Shown piece after piece: positions 1 through 13,522 of a stretch of DNA of 64,000 bases. The notes under the pieces are model-generated. The model was not told the origin of the DNA and ran no database searches. It saw only the letters and a list, made by a program, of their open reading frames with translations. The stretch's first letter is position 1. Every line of letters begins with the position of its first letter. This DNA comes from Diphasiastrum complanatum (Eukaryota > Streptophyta > Lycopodiopsida > Lycopodiales > Lycopodiaceae), in the NCBI GenBank assembly GCA_029204225.1, contig CM055108.1, positions 16,956,222 through 17,020,221 of the forward strand, given 5' to 3'. A program made the translations under genes and the position numbers.

Positions 1-339
1 AGAAAAGATTTGCCTTCTTAGAGTCAACACTCTAGAAGTAGACTTGGATTCATAAAGCTTCTTCAATGAATTCCAAGCTTCCAAAGATGATGTGCACTTG
101 CCAACTTCCTTGAGAAGTTCATTGGTAACATTCATCTTTATCATGTGTAGAGCCTTCTTGGCCCTCTTCTCATACCTCAATGGATCTTGTTGTGTTGCTG
201 GTCTCTCCTCCAAACCTACAACAATATCCAAAACATCATTCATCTCAAGAAGTGACTCCATCCTCACTTTCCATAATGAATAGTTACTTGAGGTAAGCCT
301 ATCATTGGCTTCCAACATGACTCCAATTGAGGTTGCCAT
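1..339 (-). CDS. Copia gag, N-terminal part (E1), cut by window edge
   Basis: The minus strand is open from an ATG at 339-337 to the window edge (113 codons, no stop). The product is the N-terminal UBN2-type gag domain of a Ty1/Copia retrotransposon, the structural protein that packages element RNA into cytoplasmic particles. Visible family signatures are a W-K-V-R-M-E-S block near residue 27, the I-K-M-N-V block near residue 71, and an S-R-V-L-T-L-R-R-Q-I-F block at the end. It is closely similar, residue by residue, to the gag of E9 (39,367 downward), so E1 could be an autonomous or a gag-only member of that family. What follows gag lies outside the window. The start is fixed by similarity to the other gag proteins here. 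Confidence 0.85.
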   Translation of the reverse strand, partial: MATSIGVMLEANDRLTSSNYSLWKVRMESLLEMNDVLDIVVGLEERPATQQDPLRYEKRAKKALHMIKMNVTNELLKEVGKCTSSLEAWNSLKKLYESKSTSRVLTLRRQIFS

Positions 340-927
340 GTAATAATGACCTGATCTTCTCTTTCAACCTTCTTGAATGCACAAAGCACTCCTTTGAACA
401 ACAACAAATGCTTTCAAAAGAAATCACCAAGATTTGAAACTATCTCACAAATTCTCTTCTAGCACTTATCCAAGTAAATCAACACATAGAATCATGGAAT
501 CTTGATCAACCTATGATCTATCCTCAATCTAATGACTTTTGCCACTTTCTAAGATTGAAACACACTCAAATGAAGTCCAGCAATCTCACTATCTAGAGAT
601 CCAATCAAAATTAGGGTTTTGACAAAATCACAAAAAATTGACTATTCCAAATCTACATGCAAATGCTGAAAATTTGATATGCAATCTATAAGCCACCACT
701 TAGGCTGAACAAATGATCCAAAAATCGGCCAAATCCAGTATGTGAATTCAAAAATCGGAATTGAACAAGTATATTGACCTATTTAGTGTTTTGATCTGCA
801 AAAGATCCAATCTACAAAAGCAAAAAATCCGACTTTAGTGTAGAATCCTCTCTAGCATGCTCTAGACTTGATATCTTCACCAAATCATTGATAGATCTGA
901 TTTCCTCCTTCATAACCTGAAACACAA
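340..927 (-). other. Untranslated leader of E1
   Basis: AT-rich DNA between the E1 gag start and its primer binding site, with no ORF on the gag strand. Its position matches a retrotransposon leader carrying packaging signals; I see no specific motif. Confidence 0.5.
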
Positions 928-939
928 GTTCTGATACCA
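928..939 (-). promoter_or_regulatory. Primer binding site of E1 (tRNA-iMet type)
   Basis: GTTCTGATACCA on the plus strand is the reverse complement of a TGGTATCAGAAC site. It matches the usual plant Copia PBS (TGGTATCAGAGC, initiator Met tRNA) at all but one position. It lies upstream of the E1 gag, as expected. The adjoining LTR (from about 940) cannot be followed. Confidence 0.55.
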
Positions 940-991
940 TCTACATGATATCAAAGCGCTGATTCTTTTTCAAGACCTAATACTATTTTCA

Positions 992-1013
992 TATCAGAGC
1001 GAAAGCTCTAATA
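992..1013. repeat. Inverted repeat made of two PBS-like arms
   Basis: TATCAGAGC (992-1000), then GAAA, then GCTCTAATA (1005-1013). The arms are inverted with one mismatch, giving a possible 9-bp stem with a GAAA loop. Each arm resembles the core of the Copia tRNA-iMet primer site, one in each orientation. The stretch 940-1036 also has several GATATCAAA words. Confidence 0.4.
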
Positions 1014-1109
1014 CTTGATGTCTTTCATGATATCAAATTGATATCAAAATCTTCAGTTCCTTTCAATCTTTCAGTATCAGAGAATAGATTTCTTACTGCC
1101 ACATCCATG

Positions 1110-2115
1110 TCTGCCCAACCAGCAGTTACTGACATGACGGCTAGCAAAAGAATGCGTGGTGTTGCCCCTTCCTCCTCATCTCCACCTACCACTAGATGTG
1201 TGGTGCTGCCCCTTCCTCCTCATCTCCACCTACCACCAGATGCCGTACCACCACCACCACACCAGTAACAACTCCAGCTTCTACCGTTGCCACTTCCTCT
1301 TCTGTACAGCCCATACCCATCTCCTTCGTCGATACTACTTTCTCTCTGTTCCATCTTCCACCACCCCTTCCATTACTATCGCATCCTCCATTACTCCTGT
1401 TTCCACTGCTCTTCCTCTCCAGTTCAATTCTATTGATTTCCAGTTGTCTCCAGACACTCTTGCGTGGATGTAGGTCATCAACTTTTCACCACCACGCCAT
1501 ACCACTTTCGCCCCATCTTCTCCTTCCGTCCTCCACACCACCCTATAGTTTCTCTTTGTTCCATCCCTTCTCTCGTTTGGACAAATGATCCCCAACCCTG
1601 TTTTCACTTTTGTTCCTCCCACACCACCCCTTTCTCCATTAAAGGCTGCCGAGGGTGACCAATTGTTGCCTAATGATGCAGTTGCACAAACGATTTTTAT
1701 TTTATCACCAGATCGAATAGATCCCACTGTCCCATATGACAAGAGATCACTGGAGAACCTCATCGAAGACAACAACGATGACACTGTATAGGTCGTCGAG
1801 GACACTACCACACAAGCCCCTGCAAGTGCCAACGTACCGGCTGCTCCAACAAACTTAATGATGATGTATCAGGCCTTGGGAACATTCATCCAGGATACAG
1901 TAGCCACCAGGACATCATTGGACAGCCAAGTACTCCACTTGGCAACGATTAGTGAAGAGGCCCTTTTTGAGTCCAAAAGAGCCCTCATGTTTACATTGAG
2001 AATCCATCTGGAACTTAGTATGTCGATTGTATCGATGACGCTAAGATGTAGTAACACTCAGTATTTACATTCCACACTGGTACTGTCGTGTGAGGCCGCT
2101 CTTCATAATTTTTAA
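1110..2115 (+). pseudogene. Decayed proline/threonine/serine-rich gene of unknown identity
   Basis: Plus-strand coding remnants run from an ATG at 1110 through P/T/S-rich low-complexity sequence to a less repetitive C-terminal part (1585-2115). That part reads in one frame with a single TAG at 1789-1791. A 44-bp tandem duplication at 1152-1239 shifts the frame of the N-terminal part. The tail has acidic stretches (E-D-N-N-D-D near 1770) and an alanine/proline linker, then a Q-A-L-G-T-F-I-Q-D segment. Base composition is clearly richer in C than its neighbours. I do not recognise the family. It could be the C-terminal half of an extra ORF of a Gypsy element, because the similarly GC-rich ORF at 48,124 looks like an N-terminal half, but that link is only a guess. 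Confidence 0.35.
1152..1239 (+). repeat. Tandem duplication, 2 x 44 bp
   Basis: Units 1152-1195 and 1196-1239 differ at three positions. Because 44 is not a multiple of 3, the duplication shifts the reading frame of the proline-rich pseudogene. Confidence 0.9.
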
Positions 2116-2120
2116 TCATT

Positions 2121-3026
2121 TGATATAGGAAAAATAGCAATTATTTTTCCACAGAGAACACGATGCAAGTTCGAATAAATCAAACTAATATCAATGTCTT
2201 CAATCGCGATTTTATCCTATCTACATACTAATAGAACAATATTTATTCTGACTGAATATGTGTGCAAAAATTATATGCAAAAGTAAGGTACTATATGCGG
2301 AAGTATGAGACTACTCAAGATTATTTAGACAATAAAAAACCATTGATCAAAAATGAATTCTAATAACTCTAAATCTGATTCATCAATATACATCTCTTGT
2401 TGTCTTATCTCGCTGTTGTGTCTCTGGTTGAGTGAGTTACAACGAGTAGTGCATATGTATTTATATTCCTACAAGACAGGTCTTTTGGCCTTTTAATATT
2501 GTAACAGTAGAGATCTAACCGTTTACGACAGTTGATATTCAAATAGACGTTTTGTTTCCAAGCTCAAATAAATTCTATTTGTGAATATTTGCGATAGTCT
2601 GTCTCTTCGTTTCAGCTTCAAGTTTCGCAAATTGTTTGCGCCACTTGTCTCTTTGTGACATTTTTGTCATTCGCAAATTGTTCGCGACAGATGACAATTC
2701 TTGAGCTTGAAAAATAGTCCAGAAGATTTCGTGAATTGTTCGTGACAATTTTGCGACATCTGAGGCTTAACAAGAAATAGAAAATTTTGCGACAAGATTT
2801 TGTTCGCGAATCTTTTGAGCTTCAACAAGAAAGCCACGAGCTTCCACAAGACACTGTTTCACGAATCTTTCGAGTTGACTACTAGACAAATTTCACAAAT
2901 CCTTCGTGAATCTTTTTGAATTGGTCATGAATAAAAAAATTTCTAGTTCGAGTTTGTTTCTTTCTCATCCTTTGTCAAGTAAACTGTGCGCTTTGTTGGA
3001 AGAACCAAGATCTGTCTTGTTCTACA
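2121..3026 (-). repeat. E2 3' LTR
   Basis: On the minus strand it starts TGTAGAACAAG directly after a purine-rich tract (the complement of 3027-3036). It matches 7057-7957. It contains many TTCGCGAA/TTCGTGAA-like palindromic words between 2580 and 2920. The outer boundary at 2121 is uncertain by a few bases. Confidence 0.75.
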
Positions 3027-3039
3027 GCTCCCTCTCAAA

Positions 3040-5660
3040 GTGGCAGTTGAATTAACCCCAATCTTCTTCGCTACTTCTTGAACAAGGCTTTACTTAGTGG
3101 CTTTGTAAAGATACCAACTATCATTTCCTCTGTGGGTATAAAGACTGTCTTCAGTATCTTCTTCTTGACTGAGTCCCGAATCACATGATACTTGATAGCT
3201 ATGTGCTTTGTTTTCGAGTGAAATACAGGGTCTTTTGTAGAATAGATTGCTGAAGTGTTATCCATTAACAAGACATAAGGTTCAAAACTAGATTCATCAA
3301 ATCCTTCCAATATCTGTTCAATCCAGATCAGCTCGTCTACAAATTTCACTTCACAGGAAGATTGAGCTACTGTTGTTAGCTTCTTTCTAATCCAGAGTAT
3401 GGCTGTGCCAGATGCTAGAGTACAATCTCCTGAAATACTTTTGCTATCATCCTTCATGGATGCCCATCTTGCATCACTATAAGATTTGATGTGAAATCCA
3501 ACTTCCTTCAAATAACACAATTGATAGTCTTTCGTTTCCTGGAGATATTGTAGCACTCTCTTTGCCAACTTCCAATGTAACAGTCTTGGGTTATATTGGC
3601 TCAGTTTGTATACTACAAACTCTATATCAGGTCTGGTATTGTCTGCTAGATATAACAATGATCCAATCAACCTACGATAGGGTGTTTTGGCCATTCGTTT
3701 CTCTTCCTCGAGAGTCTACGGACAATCTGCCTTGTTTAGTATTGTTCTAGGTATCATGGGAGTACGCACACCATTGCATTCAAGCATGTTGAAGTCTTCA
3801 ATGATCTTTTGAGTGTACTTTTGTTGGTGAAGATACAACTTACCACCTTCAAAGTCTCTCACGATCTGCAAGTCTAGATAGATTTTAGCTTCTCCTAGGT
3901 CAGCGATCTCAAATATTTCAGAATTGTCTCTTTTGACATCTGAAATTAACTTATCTCTTCATGAGAAGATAAGCGTGTCATCAACATAAACAACTAGAAT
4001 AATTATTTCATTTTGGACATGCTTGATATAGATATTTGATTCAGCAAATAGAGGTTTGAAGCCTATGGAATGTAGTGCTTTGTCCTTCTTTCTATACCAT
4101 TGTCTCGCTGCTTGTTTCAGATCATAAATGTTTTTATTCATGTGACATCCATATTCTGGATATTCTTGGCTTAAAAACCAAGTGGTTGGTCCATGAATAA
4201 GTCTTCTTCCAATTCTGCATGTAGGAAAGCAATTTTCTCATCGACAATATGGATTTTCCAATCATGAGTCATTGCATACGTGAATAACAAGCAAATTATA
4301 TTTGACTACCGGTGAGAAAGTATGAGTGTAGTCGATTCCATACCTATGTGAAAATCCTTTAGCAACTAACCTTGCCTTGTATCTGATATTTTCTCCATCA
4401 GGACTTGTTTTAATCTTGTAGATCCACTTGCACTTGACTGATTTTCTGCCATCATGTATAGGTGCGAGTGTCCATACATTGTTCTTTTACATGGATGACA
4501 TTTCGTCCTCCATTGCTTGAATCCAACGATTTTTATCTGGTCCATCTACAGTTTCCTTGAATGTTTTAGGTTCGTCAGGGAATCCACAAAATTCGATGAT
4601 TATATTAAAAACATCCTGACCATACCTTTATGGTGGTTTTCATGTCTATCAGATCTTTTTCACAGGTGGTTTTGAGTTCGATTCTGCAGGTTTCGAGTTC
4701 AATTCTGATTTGAGCTTTTCTGCTGGAATTCAAACTGGCGATTTGAGTCTGTCAGGTATTCAATCTTGACCTCCCTCTGGATCTAGTAACTCTCTTTCAT
4801 CTTATGTTTGTTTTTCTTCTATTGTCATTGGTAGCTCATAATAATTTCTGAGAATTTCATAGCCGACTAGATCACTGTCTGCTATGTATTTTGTTTCATC
4901 AAATTTAACATCTCGAACAACTTTTATCTTGCCAGTTTCGGGTACATAAACATGATAGTATGATGAATGTAACTCAAATCCTACCAGAAAACCTTGTTTT
5001 GTCTTTTCATCGATTCTTTCTCAACTTATCTGGTATGTGCATATATACTGCGCATCCAAATGTTCGAACATGTATAAGATTTGGCTTTGACTTCCACCAT
5101 ATCTCATGAGGAGTTTTATCCGGTATTCGAGATTTCAAAATACGATTCTGAAGATGGTTTGATGTAGCCACTGCTTCTGCCCACAAATGTTTTGGTGCTT
5201 TTGCATGAGCCATAATACACCTTGCAGCTTCCATCAGTGTACTATTCCTTGTTCAGCCATTCCATTGTGCTGAGGTGTGTAAGATGCAATCTTTGTGTGC
5301 ATAATACCTCGACCAGTATAGTAAGCCTTGAATTCGTTGGAAATGTATTCACCTCCACGATCTGTGCAAATTTGCTTCAAAATATTGCATGTATGCTTCT
5401 CATCCCAATTTGTATAATCAACGAATTTCTCGAAAGCTTCAAATTTGGTACGAATAAAGTATACTACAACGAACTTGCTGAAGTCATCAATAAATGTAAT
5501 GAAGTACTTTGCATCACCCAATGACAATACTCTGAATAATCCACAAATATTTGAATGCACAATTTCAAGTACCTTAGTTGCTTTATAAACATCCTTACTA
5601 AAAGGTGTTCTAGTCATCTTGCCTTTAAGACAAGATTTGCAAGTAGTTCGAATGTCTCTA
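3040..5660 (-). pseudogene. E2 pol remnant: integrase, RT, RNase H
   Basis: Reading down the minus strand: an integrase core piece (5617-5234) with D-R-G-G-E-Y and N-G-M-A-E, in which the usual first catalytic Asp (H-S-D) is Asn (H-S-N-I-C-G); a post-integrase linker (5234-5007); a decayed RT start (about 4600-4250); the RT palm with Y-V-D-D (4141-3959); and the RT end plus RNase H (3694-3071). RNase H keeps S-Y-S-D, an S-S-C-E block and M-D-N-T-S-A-I. Several frameshifts separate these pieces, so no functional polyprotein remains. In an intact element this would be the polyprotein that copies element RNA and integrates the cDNA. Confidence 0.8.
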
Positions 5661-5802
5661 CTTTTGATTTCAACTCCTTAAATTCTCTGACTTTTATTGG
5701 CTTGGTACAAGGCTTCCATGTTCATATAACATAACTTTTTGTGCCACAGTACATCTATTGAATTTCGAGTTAGATTGACTTGTTCAATTCTTGTTCGAAT
5801 GT

Positions 5803-6960
5803 TTAAGTAATACAAATTTTCTTCTTTGTTGCCTTTAGCAACCATGTTATTAGAATCTTCCTCGAACAGTTTACAAGAGTTTTTGTGAAGGCTACTGACA
5901 TGCCTGTATCGACTATCTTTGCTACGGATAGAAGATCTTTGTCAAGAGTAGGGATATAGAGAACTTCCTCCAGTTTCTTGTCTCCCTGATTCGTGTCTAG
6001 CCATAATACACCAGGTCCATCATCCACGTATTTAGAATCGTCTCCAAGTATAATGAATCTCAAATCATTCGTTTTCTTGTACTCAGACAAAATTTGTTTC
6101 GAGAAAAAAAAATGTGAGGTGGCTCCCAAATAAAGTACTACTTCTTGAATTGAATCAGATGAACAACATAGATCAGTACTAACATAAGCTACTGAATTTC
6201 TTATTGCCCTGTCTTTTGCTGCTCTGGAGCATTCTGCTTTGTCTTCAACATAGTTTGAATCTGAAGGTTCGCTTCGATTCTGTTCCATTTCGTTTTTGGG
6301 ATTCTGATAATAGTCTATTGCTGCATGACCTCGTTTATGACAATGAATGCATTCAATCTTTGGATTTAGCCAACACTTTTCTTCTATGTGACCTGATCCT
6401 CTACCATAGTTGCAGATGTTCTTATCACCATAATTCTTCTGTTGTTTTCCAGATTGTTGTTCATTAGTCTTAGAGTCTATTGCCTTTTGAAGTGTCATTG
6501 TCACATCTTTCGCCAATAAGGTTCGAGTTGTGTGGAATGACCTGGGTAGGGCTCGAAGAAAATAATTAAGTTGTTTTTCCTTAGAAATTGTATTTTCTGC
6601 ACCATAATTCTGTAAGGAAATAAATAGATCTTTAATCTTTCACATGAATGTAGTTTGCAATTCTTTCCATAAATCCTTTGCGTTCGAAATTGATGTAAGA
6701 TCTAGCATTATATTGTCATGCACTGATGACGCAATATTTGTTATAGCTTTGTCATTTTTTAAACTCCATTCTTGAAGTTCTTTGCCAGGAGTAGTTTGTG
6801 GCTTCTCCTCAATTGGTTATACCCATTGTCATAGACCTTCGCCCTTCAACAAGAGTGAAGGCTTTAATTTTCAAATCAAGTAGTTTGAACCTTCTGGGTC
6901 CAAGATTGTAGTGATCTTAGCTTGAATATTGTTGATCGATGACACCTAATTCTGAATAAC
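5803..6960 (-). pseudogene. E2 gag and protease remnant
   Basis: Gag sequence begins near 6960 and becomes open from 6516. It resembles the E4/E5 gag (R-A-L-P-R-S-F block near 6550). Two zinc knuckles are visible around 6440-6310 but both are damaged: the first lacks the second Cys and the second ends in Tyr instead of Cys. The protease site (6150-6130) reads Y-L-G-A-T-S-H where related elements have D-S-G-A-T-S, so the catalytic Asp is lost. Several stops and frame changes occur upstream of 6516. Confidence 0.75.
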
Positions 6961-7044
6961 CTCCAGATAGCGGCTTATTGATGGATGTATGAAGAACGCT
7001 GAGAGGGATACGAAGATACCACTATATCAACTTTAATTCTGTAT

Positions 7045-7056
7045 GCTCTAATACAT
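7045..7056 (-). promoter_or_regulatory. E2 primer binding site (tRNA-iMet type, degenerate)
   Basis: GCTCTAATACAT next to the 5' LTR, the reverse complement of a PBS that deviates from TGGTATCAGAGC at two positions. Confidence 0.6.
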
Positions 7057-7957
7057 TTTAGGAAAAATAGCAATTATTCTTCCACAGAGAACACGATGCA
7101 AGTTCGAATAAATCAAACTAATATCAGTGTCTTCAATCGCAATTTTATTAGATCTATTCACTAATAGAATAGTATTTATTCTGACTGAATATGCGTGCAA
7201 AAATTATATGCAAAAGTATGAGACTACTCAAAATCATTTAGACAATAAGAAACTATTGATCGAAAATGAATTTTTATAACTCTGAATCTAATTCATCAAT
7301 ATACATCTCTTGTTGTCTTATCTCACTATTGTGTCTCTGATTGAGTGAGTTACAACGAGTAGTGCATTTGTATTTATATTCCTACATGATGGGTCTTTTG
7401 GCCTTTTATTTACAGGTCTTTTGGCCTTTTAATATTGTAAAAGTAGAAATCTAACCATTTATGATGGTTGATATTCAAATAGCACTTTGTTTCAAGGCTT
7501 GAATAAATTCTGTTCGCGAATATTTCGTGACAGTTTGTCTCTTCATTTCAGCTTCGTGTTTCACTATTGTTCGCAACACTTGTCTCTTCACGACATTTTC
7601 GTCATTCGCGAATTATTCATGACAGATGACAATTCTTGAGCTTGAACAATAGTCCAGGAGATTTCGCAAATTGTTCGCGACAATTTTGCAACATTTGAGG
7701 CTTGAACAAGAAATAGATAATTTTGCGACAAGATTCTGTTCACAAATCTTTTGAGCTTCAACAAAAAAGCCACGAGCTTCCACAAGACACTATTTCACGA
7801 ATCTTTCGAGTTGACTGCAAGACAAATTTTGCAAATCTTTTCGAGTTGGTCACGAATAAAAAAGTTTCTAGTTTGCATTCATTTCTTTCTCATCCTTTGT
7901 CAAGTAAGTTGTGTGCTTTGTTGGTAGAACCAAGATCTGTCTGATCAATTGTTCTAT
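7057..7957 (-). repeat. E2 5' LTR
   Basis: Diverged copy of 2121-3026. It keeps the array of TTCGCGAA-like words (7510-7850). The outer end is blurred by a short insertion near 7942, so the boundary is approximate. Confidence 0.75.
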
Positions 7958-8448
7958 ATTTGATCTATTGTTCTTGCTAAAATCATAGTGTAATACATCT
8001 CCTAGATCAAGATTAAATACATAGAACTTGATAGATCATTGAATTTAGCAATCAATAACTCTTAATGATTGTTTTGTATAATCATAATTGTCCTTTTTAT
8101 TAGAAAATTGACAAATAACATATCTGGGAAATCTTCGAGATGAATAACATTCACTTTGAGCAGTTTTCCAATCCAACTTATCTAATAACATAATTTCTTC
8201 CATTCAATGAACCCTTCCTTGATCCTAGTACTCAACTAAGACTAGATTGTTCATTTTATTAGACATTTCATCTTCTCACACATGGCAAGTTGGTGTTTTG
8301 TTGGCTCGCTTGCCCATTTTTGTTCTTGGGGATCCTACGGGTTGCTAGTACCAAGAAGCATTAAACATGCTTCAATAAGCAATGGCATGTTTAGAATCCT
8401 AGTACATTTTGCTAATACATTTCAATCTATGAGAGAGAGAAAAAAATC
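7958..8448. other. No feature seen
   Basis: AT-rich DNA without an ORF or repeat that I can recognise. Confidence 0.5.
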
Positions 8449-9375
8449 TAGTTCTATAAACTCCAATGATTACAATTAACAAAGCAAACGAGTAACTAAT
8501 CTATATGCAATATTGGCACTTGGTGTGCTAACAATCCTTCCAAATAACTCTATCTATTGATGAATATTATATTATGACATTTTCTCTTATAGATTTTGGC
8601 ATTCACGTGCTTCTCACAACCCAAAGAAACATATTTGGCTTAACATATTCCCAAATAATTTTTAAATTTTTTGAGCTCAAGAGACTTTTTCGACATCGTG
8701 AGATATTGTTGCCAAGCATGAAGGCAAATAAACAAATAAAATCACCAATTGCACTAGGTAGTTGACTTAAGAAGAATGATGTCACCAAGTGAAGTTTGAT
8801 ACTGTTCATAAGCTTTCAAAACCATGCAAACAAATTGCAATTATCTTATTTTGAATAGAGTCTAGGCCTTTACAAATAGAAAAACAATTTGAGCCATGGG
8901 GTTAGCGACCATGCAAAAGAAATGATGCTACTTATTATAAGTTTGCTCAATAATGGCTAACTAACATAGTACTTGATAATAATAAAAAACAATGTGGACG
9001 GTGTAAGGGACCAATTGGACTCCTCTTTAGACATACATCTTTATTTTGTCGACTAGTCACTATCAATAAAAACACATTTCTTGTTAAAGCTTAATGTGCA
9101 AAAATGTGGAAATTGTTGCAAAAAGGAATGAAGTTTAATGATGAGTAATTGTCATCATGTTTCTTTTGTGATGCCTGCAACAAACCTTTGGAATCTTGAG
9201 AGCCTTGAAGAATAAAACAATAATATTCTTCAGTGTTTATTTTGCACATTCCTTGTAATTAAAAAATCATTATTTTAATTGCCCTTGTATTCAAAATAGT
9301 ATCATGTACAAGATTTACAAAAGCGATAACCAAAAAACCACAACCATCAAGAAGGGAGAAATGTGATTGTCACTA
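8449..9375. repeat. Ancient direct repeat, copy 1
   Basis: About 0.9 kb that recurs at 9961-11030 in the same orientation, with many substitutions and small gaps. Shared words include CAATGTGGACGG (8990 and 10,510) and AGACATACATCT. No coding frame is conserved between the copies. I cannot assign it to a transposon class. Confidence 0.7.
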
Positions 9376-9960
9376 GCCTAATCAAATTATATATTTACCT
9401 AAGCTTTAAATTGCATAAAGGTCCACCCTTATTTCCTCCAATTGCGAATAAAGTCCAATTTTCTTTCTACGAGGCTAATAGTAAGTTCTATTGGATGCAT
9501 TAAGGACTTCATAATTTTTCAATCTTATTTCCCACTAAATTCATGGCACCAAGGCTAAGAAACTAGCCAAGGTTGAGGGTGAAATTAGAGGAGATTCCAA
9601 CAACTAAAGACTCGATTGAACTCATTTTAGGCTATCAATCAACATTTTTCTATGCTTACTAGAGGAAATTTAAGTGCCCAAGATGAGGCTTTTAGTGAGC
9701 AATCTAAAAGCTTCTTCAAACTTGGAGAAGAGCTAGTCAAGGATTTGTATCAAATGCAACTCAAATATCTCAACCCAACTCTTTGAATCTTCAAAAGTTG
9801 GATGGTGACTGTGTTTTTTTTTTCGTTCTCTGATGACATTCCTACACTAAGCCTTCAGAGGAGTGAGCATCAACCCATTGTCAATTTAGTCAAATTTTAC
9901 TTGCTTGTTGTTTGGGTTCAAGTGGACACTCCAAATAGATATGGTCCTAGACACAATAAC
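9376..9960. other. Spacer between the two direct repeat copies
   Basis: AT-rich and non-coding as far as I can see. Small ORFs here show no domain and are not shared with the other repeat unit. Confidence 0.4.
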
Positions 9961-11030
<1,070 letters not shown>

Positions 11031-12399
11031 ACTATGTTGGAAGAATTCAAGACCAAGATTCCAACACCATTGAAATATCCAACAAATGAAATGCAAATAA
11101 TGAGCACTAACACAATATTGATTTTGTAAGTTATGTAATTATATAAGTACAAAATTGCGTAATGGTGCAATTTACTAACATGACAAGTATTCATAATTGT
11201 AAATATGCCAATGAGGATAAGTACCATAATGTCGTCTCTAGAATCAAATGTGCCTTAGAAACTCATGTGGCGGTCCAATTAGAAGAAAAAATATAAAACC
11301 TTCTAAAAGTCAAGTTGCTCGAGTTTTATGTGAATGTGAGAGAGTGAGAGAGAAAGAGAAAGAGAAAGAGAAGGAGGGAGTTGTGAGGCTTTTGCTTTTG
11401 ATTCAAGCTTATGTTTGTTTCCATTTGCATTGCTTCTCCAATATGTATATATCATGCCTTGTGCTAGATAGACATGCTTAGTATCTGCTTTGTTCTTTAG
11501 CTTATAATAGAGTTTTTCTTGGCATAGTAATAGCATGGCACCTCATGATAGGACACTATAGTTGGAGTAGGTTTTTGTGATCCTCAAAGTCTATGTCTAA
11601 CTTAAAGTGACCCAGGACCATATTAGTGGATAGGAAGACTGGCTTCCATGTGCTTTCACCCCTAGTTTCTTTCTTTTCTCTTTTCTATTACAATAATCCC
11701 AAGAGCTTTAGGTCAATGTAGGTAGATTTTCCATATGCAAGCCTTGGAACCCAAGAGGCAAGAGCTAAGAAGGGTATGGTGCCCTCAAATAGGCTACAAT
11801 AAGTGGTAGATGAATTTTCTCTCCTTGTTGTTTTCTATGATTGTTGAAGTTGTAAATCCTTCGATAGGAGACTTTTTTAGAGGCACCCCATGATAGCTCC
11901 CTCTTTTCCTATCATAGTTACAAAACAAACATTTGTAGGATCAATCCCTTACTTCATGGTATACTCACCACTAGTTAGATCCTCTGTTTTACTTATTGAT
12001 GAGACTCTTGGATTCTTATCCTCTCCATCCCTAATCTCACATAATCTAGATCCATTTATTTTTCGTAAATACTTCTACAGTCACATACTTTGCAAAAATA
12101 CATGTGTTTCAAATAGTGTACAAAAATGCATGGAAATCACAAACAAATATTAGCTCGACAAACATCGAATTGACAATCATCAAATCTACTCTAACCGAAA
12201 CCCAGCAAAGACACTCAAATTGACAATTGTTGAAGCTAGATCTTTGTGACTTCGAAGCTCGTATCAAGTAGAGCTATTATTGACTTACTGATAATAGTTG
12301 AAATCCGATAGACATACATTCATGCACCAAGGAATTCTTTCACACAAATAGATTTCTCGACATGGCATTAGAGCTTCTCTATACTACCTGATCTTGTAT
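11031..12399. other. No gene seen; short GA-rich patch
   Basis: AT-rich intergenic DNA. A GAGAAA-type low-complexity patch lies at about 11,338-11,378. I see no transposon domain before the Copia homology begins near 12,400. Confidence 0.45.
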
Positions 12400-13522
12400 C
12401 TTATTTGATTAGATGTACGGCCTACGCTCATGTTCCAAAGAACACTAGAAAGAAACTGGATGAGCATTCTATTAAAATTGTTTTTCTCAGTTATTCTTCT
12501 TCTAATGACATGTATCGATTGTATAATATTGTAACATGTAAAGTTATTACTAGTAGAGATGTGACCTTCTTGAGGATCAATTTATTGATTTGAAGGGCAA
12601 AAACCAGATTTAATCTATTGACTCTACTCCAAAAGTTGATGAATATTGAAATACCATTTCAATTGCTTCAAGTAGTCAGACTATACAGTTGGATTTAGAA
12701 GAAGATCAAGAGCTGCAACTTAGGAGCAGCCGACATAGAATTGAATTTCATAACCAACAGCACCTCCCAAAAGATTGGCAAAAATTTGAAGTTAGTCTAT
12801 TTGATTCACTGATGAGTATGATCACTACCTTTCACAAGAGCCTACCAGAGTCGAAGAAGCACTATCATGAACCAATTTAGATCTCTTGAAGAAAGCCATG
12901 GACAAGGAGTACCACTCATTGATCAAGAACAACACTTGGATATTCCAAGTTGCTTGTAGACAAGAAGGTCATTGACTATAAATGGATCTTCAAGATCAAA
13001 TATAAAGCATATGGTAGCATCGATAGAAGAAAGACATGACTAGTGGCAAGGAGATTCTCTCAAATTTCCAACATCGACTATCTCAAAACATTTAGCCCAA
13101 TAGTCAAGCACTTTTCTATTTGACTGCTACTACTGTATGCCACTATAGCCAACCTTGAGGTACATTAGTTAGATGTGAAAACAATATTCCTTAATGGAGT
13201 TGTCGAAGAGGACATCTATATGATCCAACTAGAAGGATATGTCCTGAATGGTGAATAGGACCAAGTTTGTAAACTTCATCAAGCATTGTATGTCTTGAAA
13301 CAATCATCGAGAGCATAGTTTCATCGAATCAACAACTTTCTTATCAAGCAAGGATTTGAACCAAGATCTAGAGACTGTAATGTATACTTCAAAGCCATCC
13401 AACAATCCTTTATCACTATCACACTCTACATGAATGATACGTTACTGTTAAGCAACAGTATCAAATTGGTAAAGGACAACAAAAGTGTCTTATACCCATG
13501 ATTGATCTTGGAATATTATCCT
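12400..13522 (+). pseudogene. E3: decayed Copia pol fragment (integrase tail to RT)
   Basis: Plus strand. The part at 12,405-12,593 has the post-integrase signature (Y-A-H-V-P, then I-T-S-R-D-V-T-F). It is followed by a linker and the RT N-terminal half: D-Y-K-W-I-F-K-I-K-Y near 12,975, F-S-P-I-V-K-H near 13,090, F-L-N-G-V-V-E-E-D-I-Y-M near 13,190, and L-H-Q-A-L-Y-V-L-K-Q near 13,275. The active-site region is degenerate (Y-M-N-D instead of Y-V-D-D near 13,430). Many stops. It stops where the E4 LTR begins, so E4 probably inserted into it or deleted its end. Confidence 0.75.

Larger units (their letters stand above)
2121..7957 (-). mobile_element. E2: complete but decayed Ty1/Copia retrotransposon
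   Basis: Two related LTRs (2121-3026 and about 7057-7957) enclose, on the minus strand, PBS, gag, protease, integrase, RT and RNase H in Copia order, then a polypurine tract. All coding parts carry stops or frameshifts. The LTRs differ by many substitutions and a roughly 20-bp duplication (GGTCTTTTGGCCTTTTA repeated in the 5' copy), so this is an old insertion. I saw no clear target duplication. Related in sequence to E4 and E5. Confidence 0.85.

Noticed and set aside
1335-1832. 165-codon minus-strand ORF opposite the proline-rich region
   Set aside because: It is antisense to the biased P/T/S-rich sequence, which suppresses stops on the other strand; no domain seen.
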